Positions 1 through 10,632 of a stretch of DNA of 64,000 nucleotides are shown one piece after another; within the stretch, counting starts at the first letter, position 1, and each line of letters starts with the position of its first letter. Source of the DNA: Symbiodinium microadriaticum. Lineage: Eukaryota > Sar > Dinophyceae > Suessiales > Symbiodiniaceae. The stretch is taken from assembly GCA_001939145.1 (NCBI GenBank), contig LSRX01000682.1, forward strand, positions 167,093 to 231,092. Direction: 5' to 3'. The notes under the pieces were generated by a model. That model was not told the DNA's origin, made no database searches, and saw only the letters and a program-made list of their open reading frames with translations. Position numbers and translations under genes: made by a program.

Positions 1-64
1 CCCCAAACCCTCAACCCCCAAACCCTAAACCCCAAACCCCCAAACCCTAAACCCCCAAACCCCC
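1..64. repeat. degenerate telomere-like CCCTAAA tract
   Basis: The window opens with imperfect CCCTAAA/CCCCAAACCCT units. This orientation is what a left chromosome end of the TTTAGGG type would show, but the units are degenerate and similar tracts recur internally. It may be a true subtelomere or an interstitial tract. Confidence 0.7.
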
Positions 65-318
65 TTTTGGAACTAAACCCTAACATGGGTCCCACCGGCC
101 CCCCCCCTGGCAAAGGTCGCTTGGGAGGCCTGATGGAGCTCCAGCGACGGGGCCACCAGCTGCAACCCGAGGCGCCGGTGCATCGACCTCGTCCTTCTCT
201 CGAGTGGGTTTAGGGTTATACTTAGGTCTTATAAGGGTTAGGGGTTTAGGGGTTTAGGGTTTAGGGTTTAGGTCTTAAGGGTTTAGGGCTCAGGGGTCTC
301 ATGTTTAAGGGCTCTGGG

Positions 319-412
319 GGACTTAGTAAGTAGGGTGAGAATTGGGGTTGTAAGTCCCCTAGGCGGGTTTATCCTAAGTATAACCTGACTTGAAACCTTA
401 CTTACTAAGTCC
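319..412. mobile_element. MITE-like inverted-repeat element, family M1
   Basis: The two 14-bp ends, GGACTTAGTAAGTA (319-332) and TACTTACTAAGTCC (399-412), are perfect inverted repeats enclosing about 66 bp. A second copy exists at 7894-7987 only because the whole block is duplicated. There is no coding capacity. It could be a MITE or another foldback element. Confidence 0.5.
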
Positions 413-729
413 ATTGGGCCTTTAAGTAGGGTTTGGAGAGTCCTCTGGGCTTTGTTGCCGGGTCATGCGCATTCACAGGCTCACAGATAGACTTTAACAA
501 AGGAACGACTTGCGGTAGGAACCCTACCTCTCAGTTGTGAACCTGCCGTACACCACTTGTAGCAGCCCCCAAAATCCTGTAGGCCAAACCCTTAAAACCA
601 GTAACCCCGGAATGGGTAGCGCATGGTAGTTCTCCAAATCAAAGTCCCTTGTAGGGGTCCTTTCCAACAGGGTGCCGGCTTCTCTTGGGTGCCCCACAAA
701 GGGAGCGGCCCTAATCTAGAGAACTGCGG

Positions 730-828
730 TTGATGCTATACATCCTGCATTACCCATGATAAGGAAAATCTACCATAGTTCCCATGGTTTAGGGTCCTAG
801 AAGGTCATGCAGGATTAATTGCATCAGC
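730..828. mobile_element. MITE-like element, family M2 (TTGATG ends)
   Basis: Inverted ends TTGATGCTATACATCCTGCAT and ATGCAGGATTAATTGCATCA enclose about 57 bp. The interior (CCATAGTTCCCATGGTTTAGG) matches the reverse complement of the interior of the element at 16561-16660. The two are diverged members of one nonautonomous family; the block duplication gives a further copy at 8305-8403. Confidence 0.6.
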
Positions 829-2525
829 AATATTTCGATCGGGTTGTCTCTTCACCGGACAGCCTGAACTAGTTGATGCTTGGGATCTGAATTAAAGACT
901 CTTCCTTCTTGGGTTTAGGTGCCCATAAAGCTGAACAGTACCCTAAGCCCTGAGCCCAACTATGACGAAGCGAAGATCGCGCCTGCTGGCGCCACTCTGC
1001 GAGGCCGTTTTGGAAGTCCCGGAGCCCGGTTTAGGGGTTTTTGGGTTTTTTGGGGTTTAAAGGTTTATAGGGGGCTTAGGGGTTCGGGATTTCAGGGTTT
1101 GGGAGTTTCGATTTATGGTTTATTTAGGGGTTTTGGGTTTTTTGAGATTTGGGATTTAGGGTTTAGGAGTTTCGATATTTTTGACATTCACACTCGGACC
1201 AGCCAGGGAAGGCCTGCTGCGATACTAGTTTCGATTTTAGGGTTCAGGGCCTAGGAATTTGTTAATGCAATTACGGTTTCCGGTTTCGGGGTTGCGGGTT
1301 GGGGCTTCGGGGTTTAGGGTTCAACAACCCATCAGACACAGCGATCTCCTTGCATTCGGAGTACTTTTTTTGTTGTGCGGGCTGCTTGGATTACGGATCC
1401 CCGGCTGTCGAGGCCTCTTACCCTTAGCATCAAAATAGCCCAAAAGCCTTATATAATAGGATCTTTGGGCCCAAAAGCCTTAAAATATGAGTCCTTTGAT
1501 GCTAAGGGTTGTAGATGAACCCATGAACCTCGAGCTGGGGATCTCACTGCATAGGGTCTCCCTCTGTCCAGACATCCTTCGTGACGAGTAGGGTATGCCA
1601 CCAGGATTCCATGATCATACGGTATAAACACGACATAAACCTTAAAGCAGTAGGTAGCCGGATCCACAACACAAAAAACGCAAAACCTGGTGGAGCCATG
1701 TAAACCACTGAAAAGCCCTGCACTACCCCAAAATCACCCCCACCAAGGAAAAAGCCCGTGCAAAAACCTAGTAAAAGCCTGTAGAACCCTCTGAAACCCA
1801 AGAAAGAGCTTCTAAAACTAAGCTTCCGAACACCCTAAAACATCCTCAGTTGCAGGTCCCCTCTGTTCCGAAACATCCCAATGAAAGGTCGACGCGGGGT
1901 CTTGGGTCCTCGTCGTCCGTCTCCGCTGGCATAGGGTAGGCCTATGAAATTTCGGGTTCGGACCAGGTAGAGATGAGGGTTTATGTTAATATCGCTGAAA
2001 CGGGGCGGGGTGGGGTTTAGGGTTGAAGGTTTTTGTGGTTTCGAGTTTTGGAACGGATTTGGGTAAGTTTGGGGTTTAGGTGAGTTCCGATTGGTAATGC
2101 AAACCTGCTAGAAGCTTTAACCTTGACAGAAGTTTCTGGGCCTGCTGCTGGAAGCATCGCGCATTGCTGCAAACTTATACTTCAATCATGCTCGAGGACG
2201 CAGGGCAAGAACGTGTAAATCCGCGGACACAGTTCAGCCACCTCGCTATTGCAACGCCCATGTTGTAATGCAAGGCCGAAATGCTTGGAACAAGCTCTTC
2301 CTGCCCTATCCACATGCGACAACATAGCAGTGCTATGACCCCACATAGAGCCCTTAATCCTTACCTTCAGACAACAGAGCCCGGAAGATTCTCAAAAGGG
2401 AGACTTTGCGCCATCACAAAATATATACTGTAGGACGACAGCCCGACCGAATAACTACCCTGGAGTTTCGGAGATATCACTCTCTATATACATATATATA
2501 TATATAGCACACACTTGCCTGTGAT

Positions 2526-2556
2526 GCGGGTGCACAGCTCGCGCAGTGCAGCCCGC
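2526..2556 (-). promoter_or_regulatory. LINE-A 3'UTR stem-loop (copy 1)
   Basis: On the minus strand GCGGG-C-TGCAC pairs with GTGCA-CCCGC around a 10-nt loop, giving a 10-bp stem with one bulged C. It lies about 30 nt downstream of the ORF2 stop and close to the element 3' end. The same hairpin is at 10101-10131 and 16796-16826. Some LINE families need such 3' stem-loops for reverse transcriptase recognition; that role is inferred here. Confidence 0.5.
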
Positions 2557-2584
2557 GGCGGTCCGAACTCCAAGAGTGAAAACT

Positions 2585-5500
2585 TTAAAGAGGCCTCGCC
2601 AAGACTGCCTTGCTGCCAGCAGCCCTGCCCTGTACAAAACGGCCTAGACCAGTGCGAGCCCGAAGCACGTCAGAAGTAGGAACACCAATGGTAATACCGT
2701 CAAGGACGAACCCAACCCCAAGATCCGAACGATTAATACCATCAGTCAAAAGAGAATCCAGCCCCAGGCCTCGCAGCGCCGGGCGAATCCCCCGTCTAAG
2801 AAGGCTCAGTCGCACAGCCACTGTGTGGGCTGGCGGGGAAAAAGCCAGAGTGTTGGCAGCAACCCATTTCCCATGAACGTCACAAACAGGATAAGGGTCA
2901 ACCCCATGATCATGAAGAATAAAAACCAACTCCAACCAAGACAACACATGGGCATCGGTTGCCAAGGAGTCCTGCCTAAACAAGAAATCGCAAACAGTCT
3001 CAGCGAAAGAATTCGGAAACTCGAAAATGCACGAGCCCAGCTGCGATCGCCAGTCCAGGGAAAGCACATCTTCAAGATCAACCAGCTTGCTTGAGCACCC
3101 AGTCGGCGGGGCTTGAAATTCCTCATCATCCTCGGCGGCGTGGTTGGCTTGCGACGTGGAATGCCGGCTATGTTCGGCTATTCCGAAGAAGATGGCTCGC
3201 AGGGCCCGCAATGCCTCAAGCGTGGTGTTGTGGTACTGCAGCGCCGCCGCATGCGTTGTCCGCAGGGCATGGGGTCGATTTCGATTCGCCAGCCCGGCCA
3301 AAGTGTCTGCATGACCATTGTGTACGGCCAACCAATCCTCGAAAGGGCTGTCTGTCAAGCCTTTGTCCAGATGTGAAGGCGTGTGATGCACCAGGAAGTT
3401 AGCTTGAGGAAGCTGTTCCAGCAAAGCTGCCAGCTCAGTCCAGAGATCGGAGTCCGCGTTCGAGGGACGTGGGCGGCCATCTTGTAGTGCATGGACACCT
3501 TCCACCACATTGAGCGCATCAGACCATACGATGCACGGCTGTCTTGTGAAGATGGCCCAACGGGCCGCTGCCTTCATAGCACAGAGCTCCGCTCGGGGTG
3601 CTGACTGTAAAAGTCCAGGAACAACACCACACGCCAGAGCGGTAGCACCATGAGCATGTATCAGGCCCCAGCCTGCCAACGCCAGATCCGGGCAGGCAAA
3701 GTCCAGGCAGGAACCATCTGTAAACACATGCTGCCAGCCATCCCCAAACCCTGAACTGAAGAAAACCCCCGTGGTATCGGCAGTGGCTTGCAACATGCCA
3801 CGCAAAGCGGGCAAGTGCGGGTTCGCGGAGGGCAGGAGATGATGTGTAAGCGATGTCGGGAGCGAAGGCCAAGCATCGCAGACCCACTGGTGCGGTTGGC
3901 GAAGGTCAGCATAACGGGGGCAGAATCTCACCCGATGCTCAACCGTATCCGGCTGCTGGCACAAAGGACATAGACCGTCCTTTCGCAAGTCGTAGTGAGC
4001 ATGTTGATGTCCAAAAAGGAAAGCACCTGCCCTGACCGTTGCGAGGCGGGAATTGTCCAGGGCACTAAGCCGAGAAAGATCAGCTTGAAGAAGTGCCGGG
4101 TCCAGGCCTTTAAGGTCAAACATAGCGGCCCTATGGGTGTGACGGGAAGCCACATACTGTAACCATGCATGCTCCAGGAGTCTCCGCAGTAGCATCAAAG
4201 GAAGAGTCAGGAAATTGTGCAGGAGCCCTTCATGGTCCATAACCAATGGTGGTGTCTGCACACTCCACCCGATTTGCGCGAAAACCTGAACCAGCTTGGT
4301 AAAAGGACCATGCAACTGGCGGCCATCGTATCTCGCCGCAAAAGTGCGCCAGTGCGAGAGCAAATTCGGCAGTTTGCCCGCCATGCGCCGCAAGTCGCGA
4401 GCACAACACCAGAGTTGGTAGAAGCCTGGGTCGGCCGTGTCTGGGGAGGACAGGCTTAACCTTAAAAGCGAGCTGACACCTGCAGGGCGAATTTTGATGG
4501 CGGTCGTGGCAGCTGTCCGAAGCTGCTGCAGCTGAGCCTCGGCAAGGGGAACTCCTGCGATGCCATGCATGGCCTTGGCCCAGCATTTGCTCGGCAAGGT
4601 GTGGATCTTGAGACAGGCGGGTGCACGGGACCTGGCAAGAGCTTTCCAGGTGGGTCCCAAGGCTTGGCATCTGTCCTTCAGTGCTGCATTGCGAACAGAC
4701 GCACCGAATGACATGATTCCACCAAGCTCACGTGTGGCCTCCACCACCGGTGGGCCCAAACATGCAATGGATCTGCGGGCGGAAGCATCAGTGGCCCAGA
4801 CATAGGTCTTAGAGGCATCCAATGTTAACTGCAACATGTCCATGAAGCACTGCACCGAGTTGAAGGCCCGAGCAAGATCAAAGGGAGTCCGAGCCAAACA
4901 GGCAAGGTTGTCAACGTAGCTGAGGGGGCGAACCGGTGGAAGAAAAGCCTTCATGTAGATGTGGAAGGCCCAATCAGCCAGGACCATGGCCACCGGTGAC
5001 AGGGGACATCCCTCCGGAAATCCACAAGAAGAGAGAACAGGTGGGCTCACTTGACCTCTAACCAGAAATCTTCTCTCCGTGGATTGAAGAAAAGTGCTCC
5101 ACGGTCCCAGGAGGCGAGCTGGAAATCCAACATGAGCCGCCATGCCGAGAAGTGGCAGACGAGGAAGGTGATTGAAGCATTTCACAATGTCAGTCGACAT
5201 GCCGAGCAGCCGATCACCAGTCTGACAGCATTGCTCAACCTCAAGCTGCACTGCATACCAAAGCTCAGTAGTTTCATGACCCGGGATAAACCCAAAAAGA
5301 TCTTCAGGAACCAATCCTCGGAGGATCCTCAAAACCTGTTGCGCTCGGATGCCTGCCCAGGCCCTGTAAATGATTGAATACACACAGATGGGTCTGTAGC
5401 CTTGTGTGTCGGTGCGGCCGTTGTCTTTGCTGAGCAAGCAAACAAATCCAACCAGAAGCTGACGAGGCCACGGCTGCGTCTCGGCTTCAATTGCCCGGAG

Positions 5501-7624
5501 CAACCCGAGGAGCTCAGCAGTGCGCTGAGGCGGAAGCTTGAGGAGATCGTCCCGAGCCCAGCCGTCAGGGCCACGAGCAGCCCGAGGCTTGAAACGACGC
5601 AGTGCGCGAGACCACATAGAGGCATCTATGTCCGGCAAGTCAAAGGGTCGCGACGGCAGAAAGGCACGAACGAAATTCAGAAATCGGCTCCAATCCACCG
5701 ATGTGTGTTGCTGCCAACGTGCAGCCCAAACAGAAACGAATTCAGAGTGAACATCGGCCACAGAAGAGAGGGTCTGTACTTGCTCAAGTTCAAGACCGAT
5801 GGAAGAAACGGGAGAAGCCAAGGTGCAAACATTGTCTTCACAAGAGATCAAGTCCACTGGCTCACCATCGATGGCCCAAGCGGAGGTACCACGTAAATCT
5901 AGTGGTCCTTCCACGTGCACCTGCACTCCCGAAGAAGCCGTCGCCAAAATGGCATGAGAACGGCGGAATTGCAAAGTGTCCACCTGCTCCGGGGCGGGTG
6001 CCCGCAATTCTTTTTGGATCTGGGCAAGGCTTTTGTCGTATTTGGCATCCAGTATCTTCGTTCGGTGACGCAAATGCCAGGATTCCAGCTTTCTAAAGTT
6101 GTGACGGAAGTCTTCATGAATGGCACGGATACAGCTCTCATCCGGAACAGTGCGAGGAAGGGCGGCCGGACTGCCAACTAGTTTTGCCGGGCGTGATCGC
6201 CACCAAGATTCGAAGCCGTACCGGAAGCCCCGGGCGTGGAGAATGGACCGCCAAAGGTCTAACCTGTAACTGACAGCGGAGGGGGCAAGATTTCCAGCTT
6301 TGACTGCATGTGCCAATGACTGAAGACGTCGGAGCTGCTGGAACCACCTGCGGACTTCTGTACTTAATCCATCATGAACCAGAGAGTCCTCACCAGGACG
6401 GCTGGCTTTCAGGGGCCTCTGTGGGCCAGCTCGGCTGTGTTGAGGGGCCGTGCGAGAGCCACGACCAAAACAGTTTGTTGGGAGTCGGCTGTTGGGAAGA
6501 GCCTTGACGTGACCATCTAGGCTGCGCTCCACCGCACGAGAGAAGGAGGCAAACCAAGCAGTCGATTCCTGATGCGGGACTGAGTCGTGCACCCCCAATC
6601 GATGCCAAGCATCGAGTTGCACATCAGCCCAAGGTATCTCAGCAGAAAGGGGCCAGGTAGTCTCAGGAACGGCGTGGCCCGGTAGAGAAAAACCTGCCCG
6701 AAGGGTGGCATGCTCTTGAAAGGTATCAAAGAGCGAAACCTGAGTGAGGTGAGCAGCCGCCTCAGGGGACATCCAAATGAAGTCCCGGCGTGTGGCACCT
6801 TTGCATGTAGGCTGTGGTTCTTGAGCCCATCGATTAGAAGCGGCATCTTGTGCCTCAACCCAGCCTTGTGCTCGCCACAATTGGCATTGCTGCAGGTGCG
6901 AGGAATCATGATTGAAATCGCCACAGATGATACGAAACCCCCTAGCTCCCAGGACCACTTCCCGAGTCAAAAAGCTAAGGAGCTCATCCGTGCGGGCAAG
7001 GGCATCAGGCCAGGTAGGGCCTCGAGGATACCCGTAAACAGATGCAACGGTGAGGGCCGTCGATTCATGAAAATGCTGAGCAATCATCACTCGACCTGTC
7101 TGGTATAGGCCAGCTGGCCAACAAACTGTATAGTCGCGGCACGGGAGATCCGAAACTTGTAAAACCCCCGTCCATGTGCCCGCCCAAAGGCTATTGGAAC
7201 GAAGAGGTGCAGGGGCACCGGAGAGGATGCTGGCATGTCGATTGTGCGCCTTGGCACAAAACCGGAACTGCTGGCGAGAACTCGGGAAGGTCACCGCCGA
7301 CAGCTGCGTTTCAGAAAAGCTGTGCACTCCGAAACCCCAATCGGAGTAAAGTGACTCCTTGGCACGGAGTCCAGAAGGATTGCTGGTACTGACATAGAAG
7401 TCCGCTGCAGGACCAGGGTGGTCTGCTTCACCAAAACGAACAGAAGCGAAAGAGGGAGTGCGATGTGCAGACACGGGGAGGCCCCCACAAGCACTGGCTG
7501 CCAAGGTTATGATCCCAAAGGTAGAACCAGAGAGGAGCTGGCAAAGATACCAGCAGACGCAGAGCAAAAGTTGCAGGGGGCGTCTGGCGGTGGCCGGCCC
7601 GTCGCGGCGCCCAACACGACGACC
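2585..7624 (-). CDS. LINE-A ORF2 polyprotein: endonuclease, reverse transcriptase, zinc knuckle, RNase H (5' end cut by gap)
   Basis: This is the replication protein of a non-LTR retrotransposon and is open for 1,680 codons to TAA. Domains (numbering from the first residues next to the N): APE-type endonuclease about 78-316 with SETQL, GDFNHD and RRDFIW motifs; reverse transcriptase about 680-960 with motif A around D814, motif B GFPEGCPLSP and motif C YVDN (906-909, instead of the usual YADD); zinc knuckle C1222, C1225, H1233, C1238; RNase H about 1300-1450 with D1306, E1349, D1372 and D1442. A hydrophobic stretch and an EADHPGP motif precede the endonuclease. No AUG occurs before residue 183, inside the endonuclease, so it cannot start on its own. 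ORF1 is missing because the element breaks at the N at 7626, just after where the ORF1 stop would be. It is nearly identical to the copy at 16855-21731. Confidence 0.93.
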   Translation of the reverse strand, partial: GRRVGRRDGPATARRPLQLLLCVCWYLCQLLSGSTFGIITLAASACGGLPVSAHRTPSFASVRFGEADHPGPAADFYVSTSNPSGLRAKESLYSDWGFGVHSFSETQLSAVTFPSSRQQFRFCAKAHNRHASILSGAPAPLRSNSLWAGTWTGVLQVSDLPCRDYTVCWPAGLYQTGRVMIAQHFHESTALTVASVYGYPRGPTWPDALARTDELLSFLTREVVLGARGFRIICGDFNHDSSHLQQCQLWRAQGWVEAQDAASNRWAQEPQPTCKGATRRDFIWMSPEAAAHLTQVSLFDTFQEHATLRAGFSLPGHAVPETTWPLSAEIPWADVQLDAWHRLGVHDSVPHQESTAWFASFSRAVERSLDGHVKALPNSRLPTNCFGRGSRTAPQHSRAGPQRPLKASRPGEDSLVHDGLSTEVRRWFQQLRRLQSLAHAVKAGNLAPSAVSYRLDLWRSILHARGFRYGFESWWRSRPAKLVGSPAALPRTVPDESCIRAIHEDFRHNFRKLESWHLRHRTKILDAKYDKSLAQIQKELRAPAPEQVDTLQFRRSHAILATASSGVQVHVEGPLDLRGTSAWAIDGEPVDLISCEDNVCTLASPVSSIGLELEQVQTLSSVADVHSEFVSVWAARWQQHTSVDWSRFLNFVRAFLPSRPFDLPDIDASMWSRALRRFKPRAARGPDGWARDDLLKLPPQRTAELLGLLRAIEAETQPWPRQLLVGFVCLLSKDNGRTDTQGYRPICVYSIIYRAWAGIRAQQVLRILRGLVPEDLFGFIPGHETTELWYAVQLEVEQCCQTGDRLLGMSTDIVKCFNHLPRLPLLGMAAHVGFPARLLGPWSTFLQSTERRFLVRGQVSPPVLSSCGFPEGCPLSPVAMVLADWAFHIYMKAFLPPVRPLSYVDNLACLARTPFDLARAFNSVQCFMDMLQLTLDASKTYVWATDASARRSIACLGPPVVEATRELGGIMSFGASVRNAALKDRCQALGPTWKALARSRAPACLKIHTLPSKCWAKAMHGIAGVPLAEAQLQQLRTAATTAIKIRPAGVSSLLRLSLSSPDTADPGFYQLWCCARDLRRMAGKLPNLLSHWRTFAARYDGRQLHGPFTKLVQVFAQIGWSVQTPPLVMDHEGLLHNFLTLPLMLLRRLLEHAWLQYVASRHTHRAAMFDLKGLDPALLQADLSRLSALDNSRLATVRAGAFLFGHQHAHYDLRKDGLCPLCQQPDTVEHRVRFCPRYADLRQPHQWVCDAWPSLPTSLTHHLLPSANPHLPALRGMLQATADTTGVFFSSGFGDGWQHVFTDGSCLDFACPDLALAGWGLIHAHGATALACGVVPGLLQSAPRAELCAMKAAARWAIFTRQPCIVWSDALNVVEGVHALQDGRPRPSNADSDLWTELAALLEQLPQANFLVHHTPSHLDKGLTDSPFEDWLAVHNGHADTLAGLANRNRPHALRTTHAAALQYHNTTLEALRALRAIFFGIAEHSRHSTSQANHAAEDDEEFQAPPTGCSSKLVDLEDVLSLDWRSQLGSCIFEFPNSFAETVCDFLFRQDSLATDAHVLSWLELVFILHDHGVDPYPVCDVHGKWVAANTLAFSPPAHTVAVRLSLLRRGIRPALRGLGLDSLLTDGINRSDLGVGFVLDGITIGVPTSDVLRARTGLGRFVQGRAAGSKAVLARPL

Positions 7625-7625
7625 G

Positions 7626-7626
7626 N
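7626..7626. other. single-N assembly junction
   Basis: One N separates LINE-A sequence (ending ...ACGACCG) from CCCCCAAACCCCC, the same sequence that begins the first repeat unit at about 51. The join falls exactly at the repeat boundary, so adjacency of the two units is not proven. Confidence 0.9.
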
Positions 7627-10600
7627 CCCCCAAACCCCCTTTTGGAACTAAACCCTAACATGGGTCCCACCGGCCCCCCCCCTGGCAAAGGTCGCTTGGG
7701 AGGCCTGATGGAGCTCCAGCGACGGGGCCACCAGCTGCAACCCGAGGCGCCGGTGCATCGACCTCGTCCTTCTCTCGAGTGGGTTTAGGGTTATACTTAG
7801 GTCTTATAAGGGTTAGGGGTTTAGGGGTTTAGGGTTTAGGGTTTAGGTCTTAAGGGTTTAGGGCTCAGGGGTCTCATGTTTAAGGGCTCTGGGGGACTTA
7901 GTAAGTAGGGTGAGAATTGGGGTTGTAAGTCCCCTAGGCGGGTTTATCCTAAGTATAACCTGACTTGAAACCTTACTTACTAAGTCCATTGGGCCTTTAA
8001 GTAGGGTTTGGAGAGTCCTCTGGGCTTTGTTGCCGGGTCATGCGCATTCACAGGCTCACAGATAGACTTTAACAAAGGAACGACTTGCGGTAGGAACCCT
8101 ACCTCTCAGTTGTGAACCTGCCGTACACCACTTGTAGCAGCCCCCAAAATCCTGTAGGCCAAACCCTTAAAACCAGTAACCCCGGAATGGGTAGCGCATG
8201 GTAGTTCTCCAAATCAAAGTCCCTTGTAGGGGTCCTTTCCAACAGGGTGCCGGCTTCTCTTGGGTGCCCCACAAAGGGAGCGGCCCTAATCTAGAGAACT
8301 GCGGTTGATGCTATACATCCTGCATTACCCATGATAAGGAAAATCTACCATAGTTCCCATGGTTTAGGGTCCTAGAAGGTCATGCAGGATTAATTGCATC
8401 AGCAATATTTCGATCGGGTTGTCTCTTCACCGGACAGCCTGAACTAGTTGATGCTTGGGATCTGAATTAAAGACTCTTCCTTCTTGGGTTTAGGTGCCCA
8501 TAAAGCTGAACAGTACCCTAAGCCCTGAGCCCAACTATGACGAAGCGAAGATCGCGCCTGCTGGCGCCACTCTGCGAGGCCGTTTTGGAAGTCCCGGAGC
8601 CCGGTTTAGGGGTTTTTGGGTTTTTTGGGGTTTAAAGGTTTATAGGGGGCTTAGGGGTTCGGGATTTCAGGGTTTGGGAGTTTCGATTTATGGTTTATTT
8701 AGGGGTTTTGGGTTTTTTGAGATTTGGGATTTAGGGTTTAGGAGTTTCGATATTTTTGACATTCACACTCGGACCAGCCAGGGAAGGCCTGCTGCGATAC
8801 TAGTTTCGATTTTAGGGTTCAGGGCCTAGGAATTTGTTAATGCAATTACGGTTTCCGGTTTCGGGGTTGCGGGTTGGGGCTTCGGGGTTTAGGGTTCAAC
8901 AACCCATCAGACACAGCGATCTCCTTGCATTCGGAGTACTTTTTTTGTTGTGCGGGCTGCTTGGATTACGGATCCCCGGCTGTCGAGGCCTCTTACCCTT
9001 AGCATCAAAATAGCCCAAAAGCCTTATATAATAGGATCTTTGGGCCCAAAAGCCTTAAAATATGAGTCCTTTGATGCTAAGGGTTGTAGATGAACCCATG
9101 AACCTCGAGCTGGGGATCTCACTGCATAGGGTCTCCCTCTGTCCAGACATCCTTCGTGACGAGTAGGGTATGCCACCAGGATTCCATGATCATACGGTAT
9201 AAACACGACATAAACCTTAAAGCAGTAGGTAGCCGGATCCACAACACAAAAAACGCAAAACCTGGTGGAGCCATGTAAACCACTGAAAAGCCCTGCACTA
9301 CCCCAAAATCACCCCCACCAAGGAAAAAGCCCGTGCAAAAACCTAGTAAAAGCCTGTAGAACCCTCTGAAACCCAAGAAAGAGCTTCTAAAACTAAGCTT
9401 CCGAACACCCTAAAACATCCTCAGTTGCAGGTCCCCTCTGTTCCGAAACATCCCAATGAAAGGTCGACGCGGGGTCTTGGGTCCTCGTCGTCCGTCTCCG
9501 CTGGCATAGGGTAGGCCTATGAAATTTCGGGTTCGGACCAGGTAGAGATGAGGGTTTATGTTAATATCGCTGAAACGGGGCGGGGTGGGGTTTAGGGTTG
9601 AAGGTTTTTGTGGTTTCGAGTTTTGGAACGGATTTGGGTAAGTTTGGGGTTTAGGTGAGTTCCGATTGGTAATGCAAACCTGCTAGAAGCTTTAACCTTG
9701 ACAGAAGTTTCTGGGCCTGCTGCTGGAAGCATCGCGCATTGCTGCAAACTTATACTTCAATCATGCTCGAGGACGCAGGGCAAGAACGTGTAAATCCGCG
9801 GACACAGTTCAGCCACCTCGCTATTGCAACGCCCATGTTGTAATGCAAGGCCGAAATGCTTGGAACAAGCTCTTCCTGCCCTATCCACATGCGACAACAT
9901 AGCAGTGCTATGACCCCACATAGAGCCCTTAATCCTTACCTTCAGACAACAGAGCCCGGAAGATTCTCAAAAGGGAGACTTTGCGCCATCACAAAATATA
10001 TACTGTAGGACGACAGCCCGACCGAATAACTACCCTGGAGTTTCGGAGATATCACTCTCTATATACATATATATATATATAGCACACACTTGCCTGTGAT
10101 GCGGGTGCACAGCTCGCGCAGTGCAGCCCGCGGCGGTCCGAACTCCAAGAGTGAAAACTTTAAAGAGGCCTCGCCAAGACTGCCTTGCTGCCAGCAGCCC
10201 TGCCCTGTACAAAACGGCCTAGACCAGTGCGAGCCCGAAGCACGTCAGAAGTAGGAACACCAATGGTAATACCGTCAAGGACGAACCCAACCCCAAGATC
10301 CGAACGATTAATACCATCAGTCAAAAGAGAATCCAGCCCCAGGCCTCGCAGCGCCGGGCGAATCCCCCGTCTAAGAAGGCTCAGTCGCACAGCCACTGTG
10401 TGGGCTGGCGGGGAAAAAGCCAGAGTGTTGGCAGCAACCCATTTCCCATGAACGTCACAAACAGGATAAGGGTCAACCCCATGATCATGAAGAATAAAAA
10501 CCAACTCCAACCAAGACAACACATGGGCATCGGTTGCCAAGGAGTCCTGCCTAAACAAGAAATCGCAAACAGTCTCAGCGAAAGAATTCGGAAACTCGAA

Positions 10601-10632
10601 AATGCACGAGCCCAGCTGCGATCGCCAGTCCA
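7627..10632. repeat. 7,575-bp repeat unit, copy 2 (partial)
   Basis: It repeats about 51-3057 at offset 7,575, including both MITE-like elements, the noncoding TTTAGGG-rich DNA and the 3' end of LINE-A. At the right edge it reads CAGTCCAAGG, like the LINE-A copy at 17323, whereas copy 1 reads CAGTCCAGGG. Similarity stops abruptly at about 10632. Confidence 0.85.
10160..10632 (-). pseudogene. LINE-A ORF2 C-terminal fragment
   Basis: Only the last 157 codons of LINE-A ORF2 remain, downstream of the RNase H domain, plus the 3'UTR with its stem-loop (10101-10131). The right edge at 10632 joins unrelated GC-rich DNA. It is either a 5'-truncated insertion or the end of the duplicated block; identity of the 2.4-kb flank to copy 1 favours the latter. 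Confidence 0.85.

Larger units (their letters stand above)
65..2490. other. noncoding subtelomeric DNA rich in TTTAGGG-like motifs
   Basis: No credible gene is seen. Open frames here (for example 919-1254) are short and low-complexity, built from GGGTTTAGGG units. The stretch contains two inverted-repeat elements annotated separately (319-412 and 730-828) and a pair of converging copies of TTGATGCTAAGGG-like sequence near 1424-1510. It lies 3' of the LINE-A insertion. Confidence 0.6.
51..7625. repeat. 7,575-bp subtelomere-like repeat unit, copy 1
   Basis: Sequence from about 51 to 3050 recurs essentially base for base at an offset of 7,575 (7627-10632). The unit holds about 2.4 kb of TTTAGGG-rich noncoding DNA followed by a minus-strand LINE-A insertion. 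It ends at a single N at 7626, so the tandem arrangement could be real or a scaffolding product. Confidence 0.85.

Noticed and set aside
919-1254. 111-aa plus-strand ORF, repeated at 8494-8829
   Set aside because: Its Gly/Phe/Arg-rich sequence is simply GGGTTTAGGG-like DNA translated; no domain and no coding signal.
5402-5896. 164-aa plus-strand ORF inside LINE-A ORF2 (also 19497-19991)
   Set aside because: Antisense shadow of the reverse transcriptase ORF; no features of its own.
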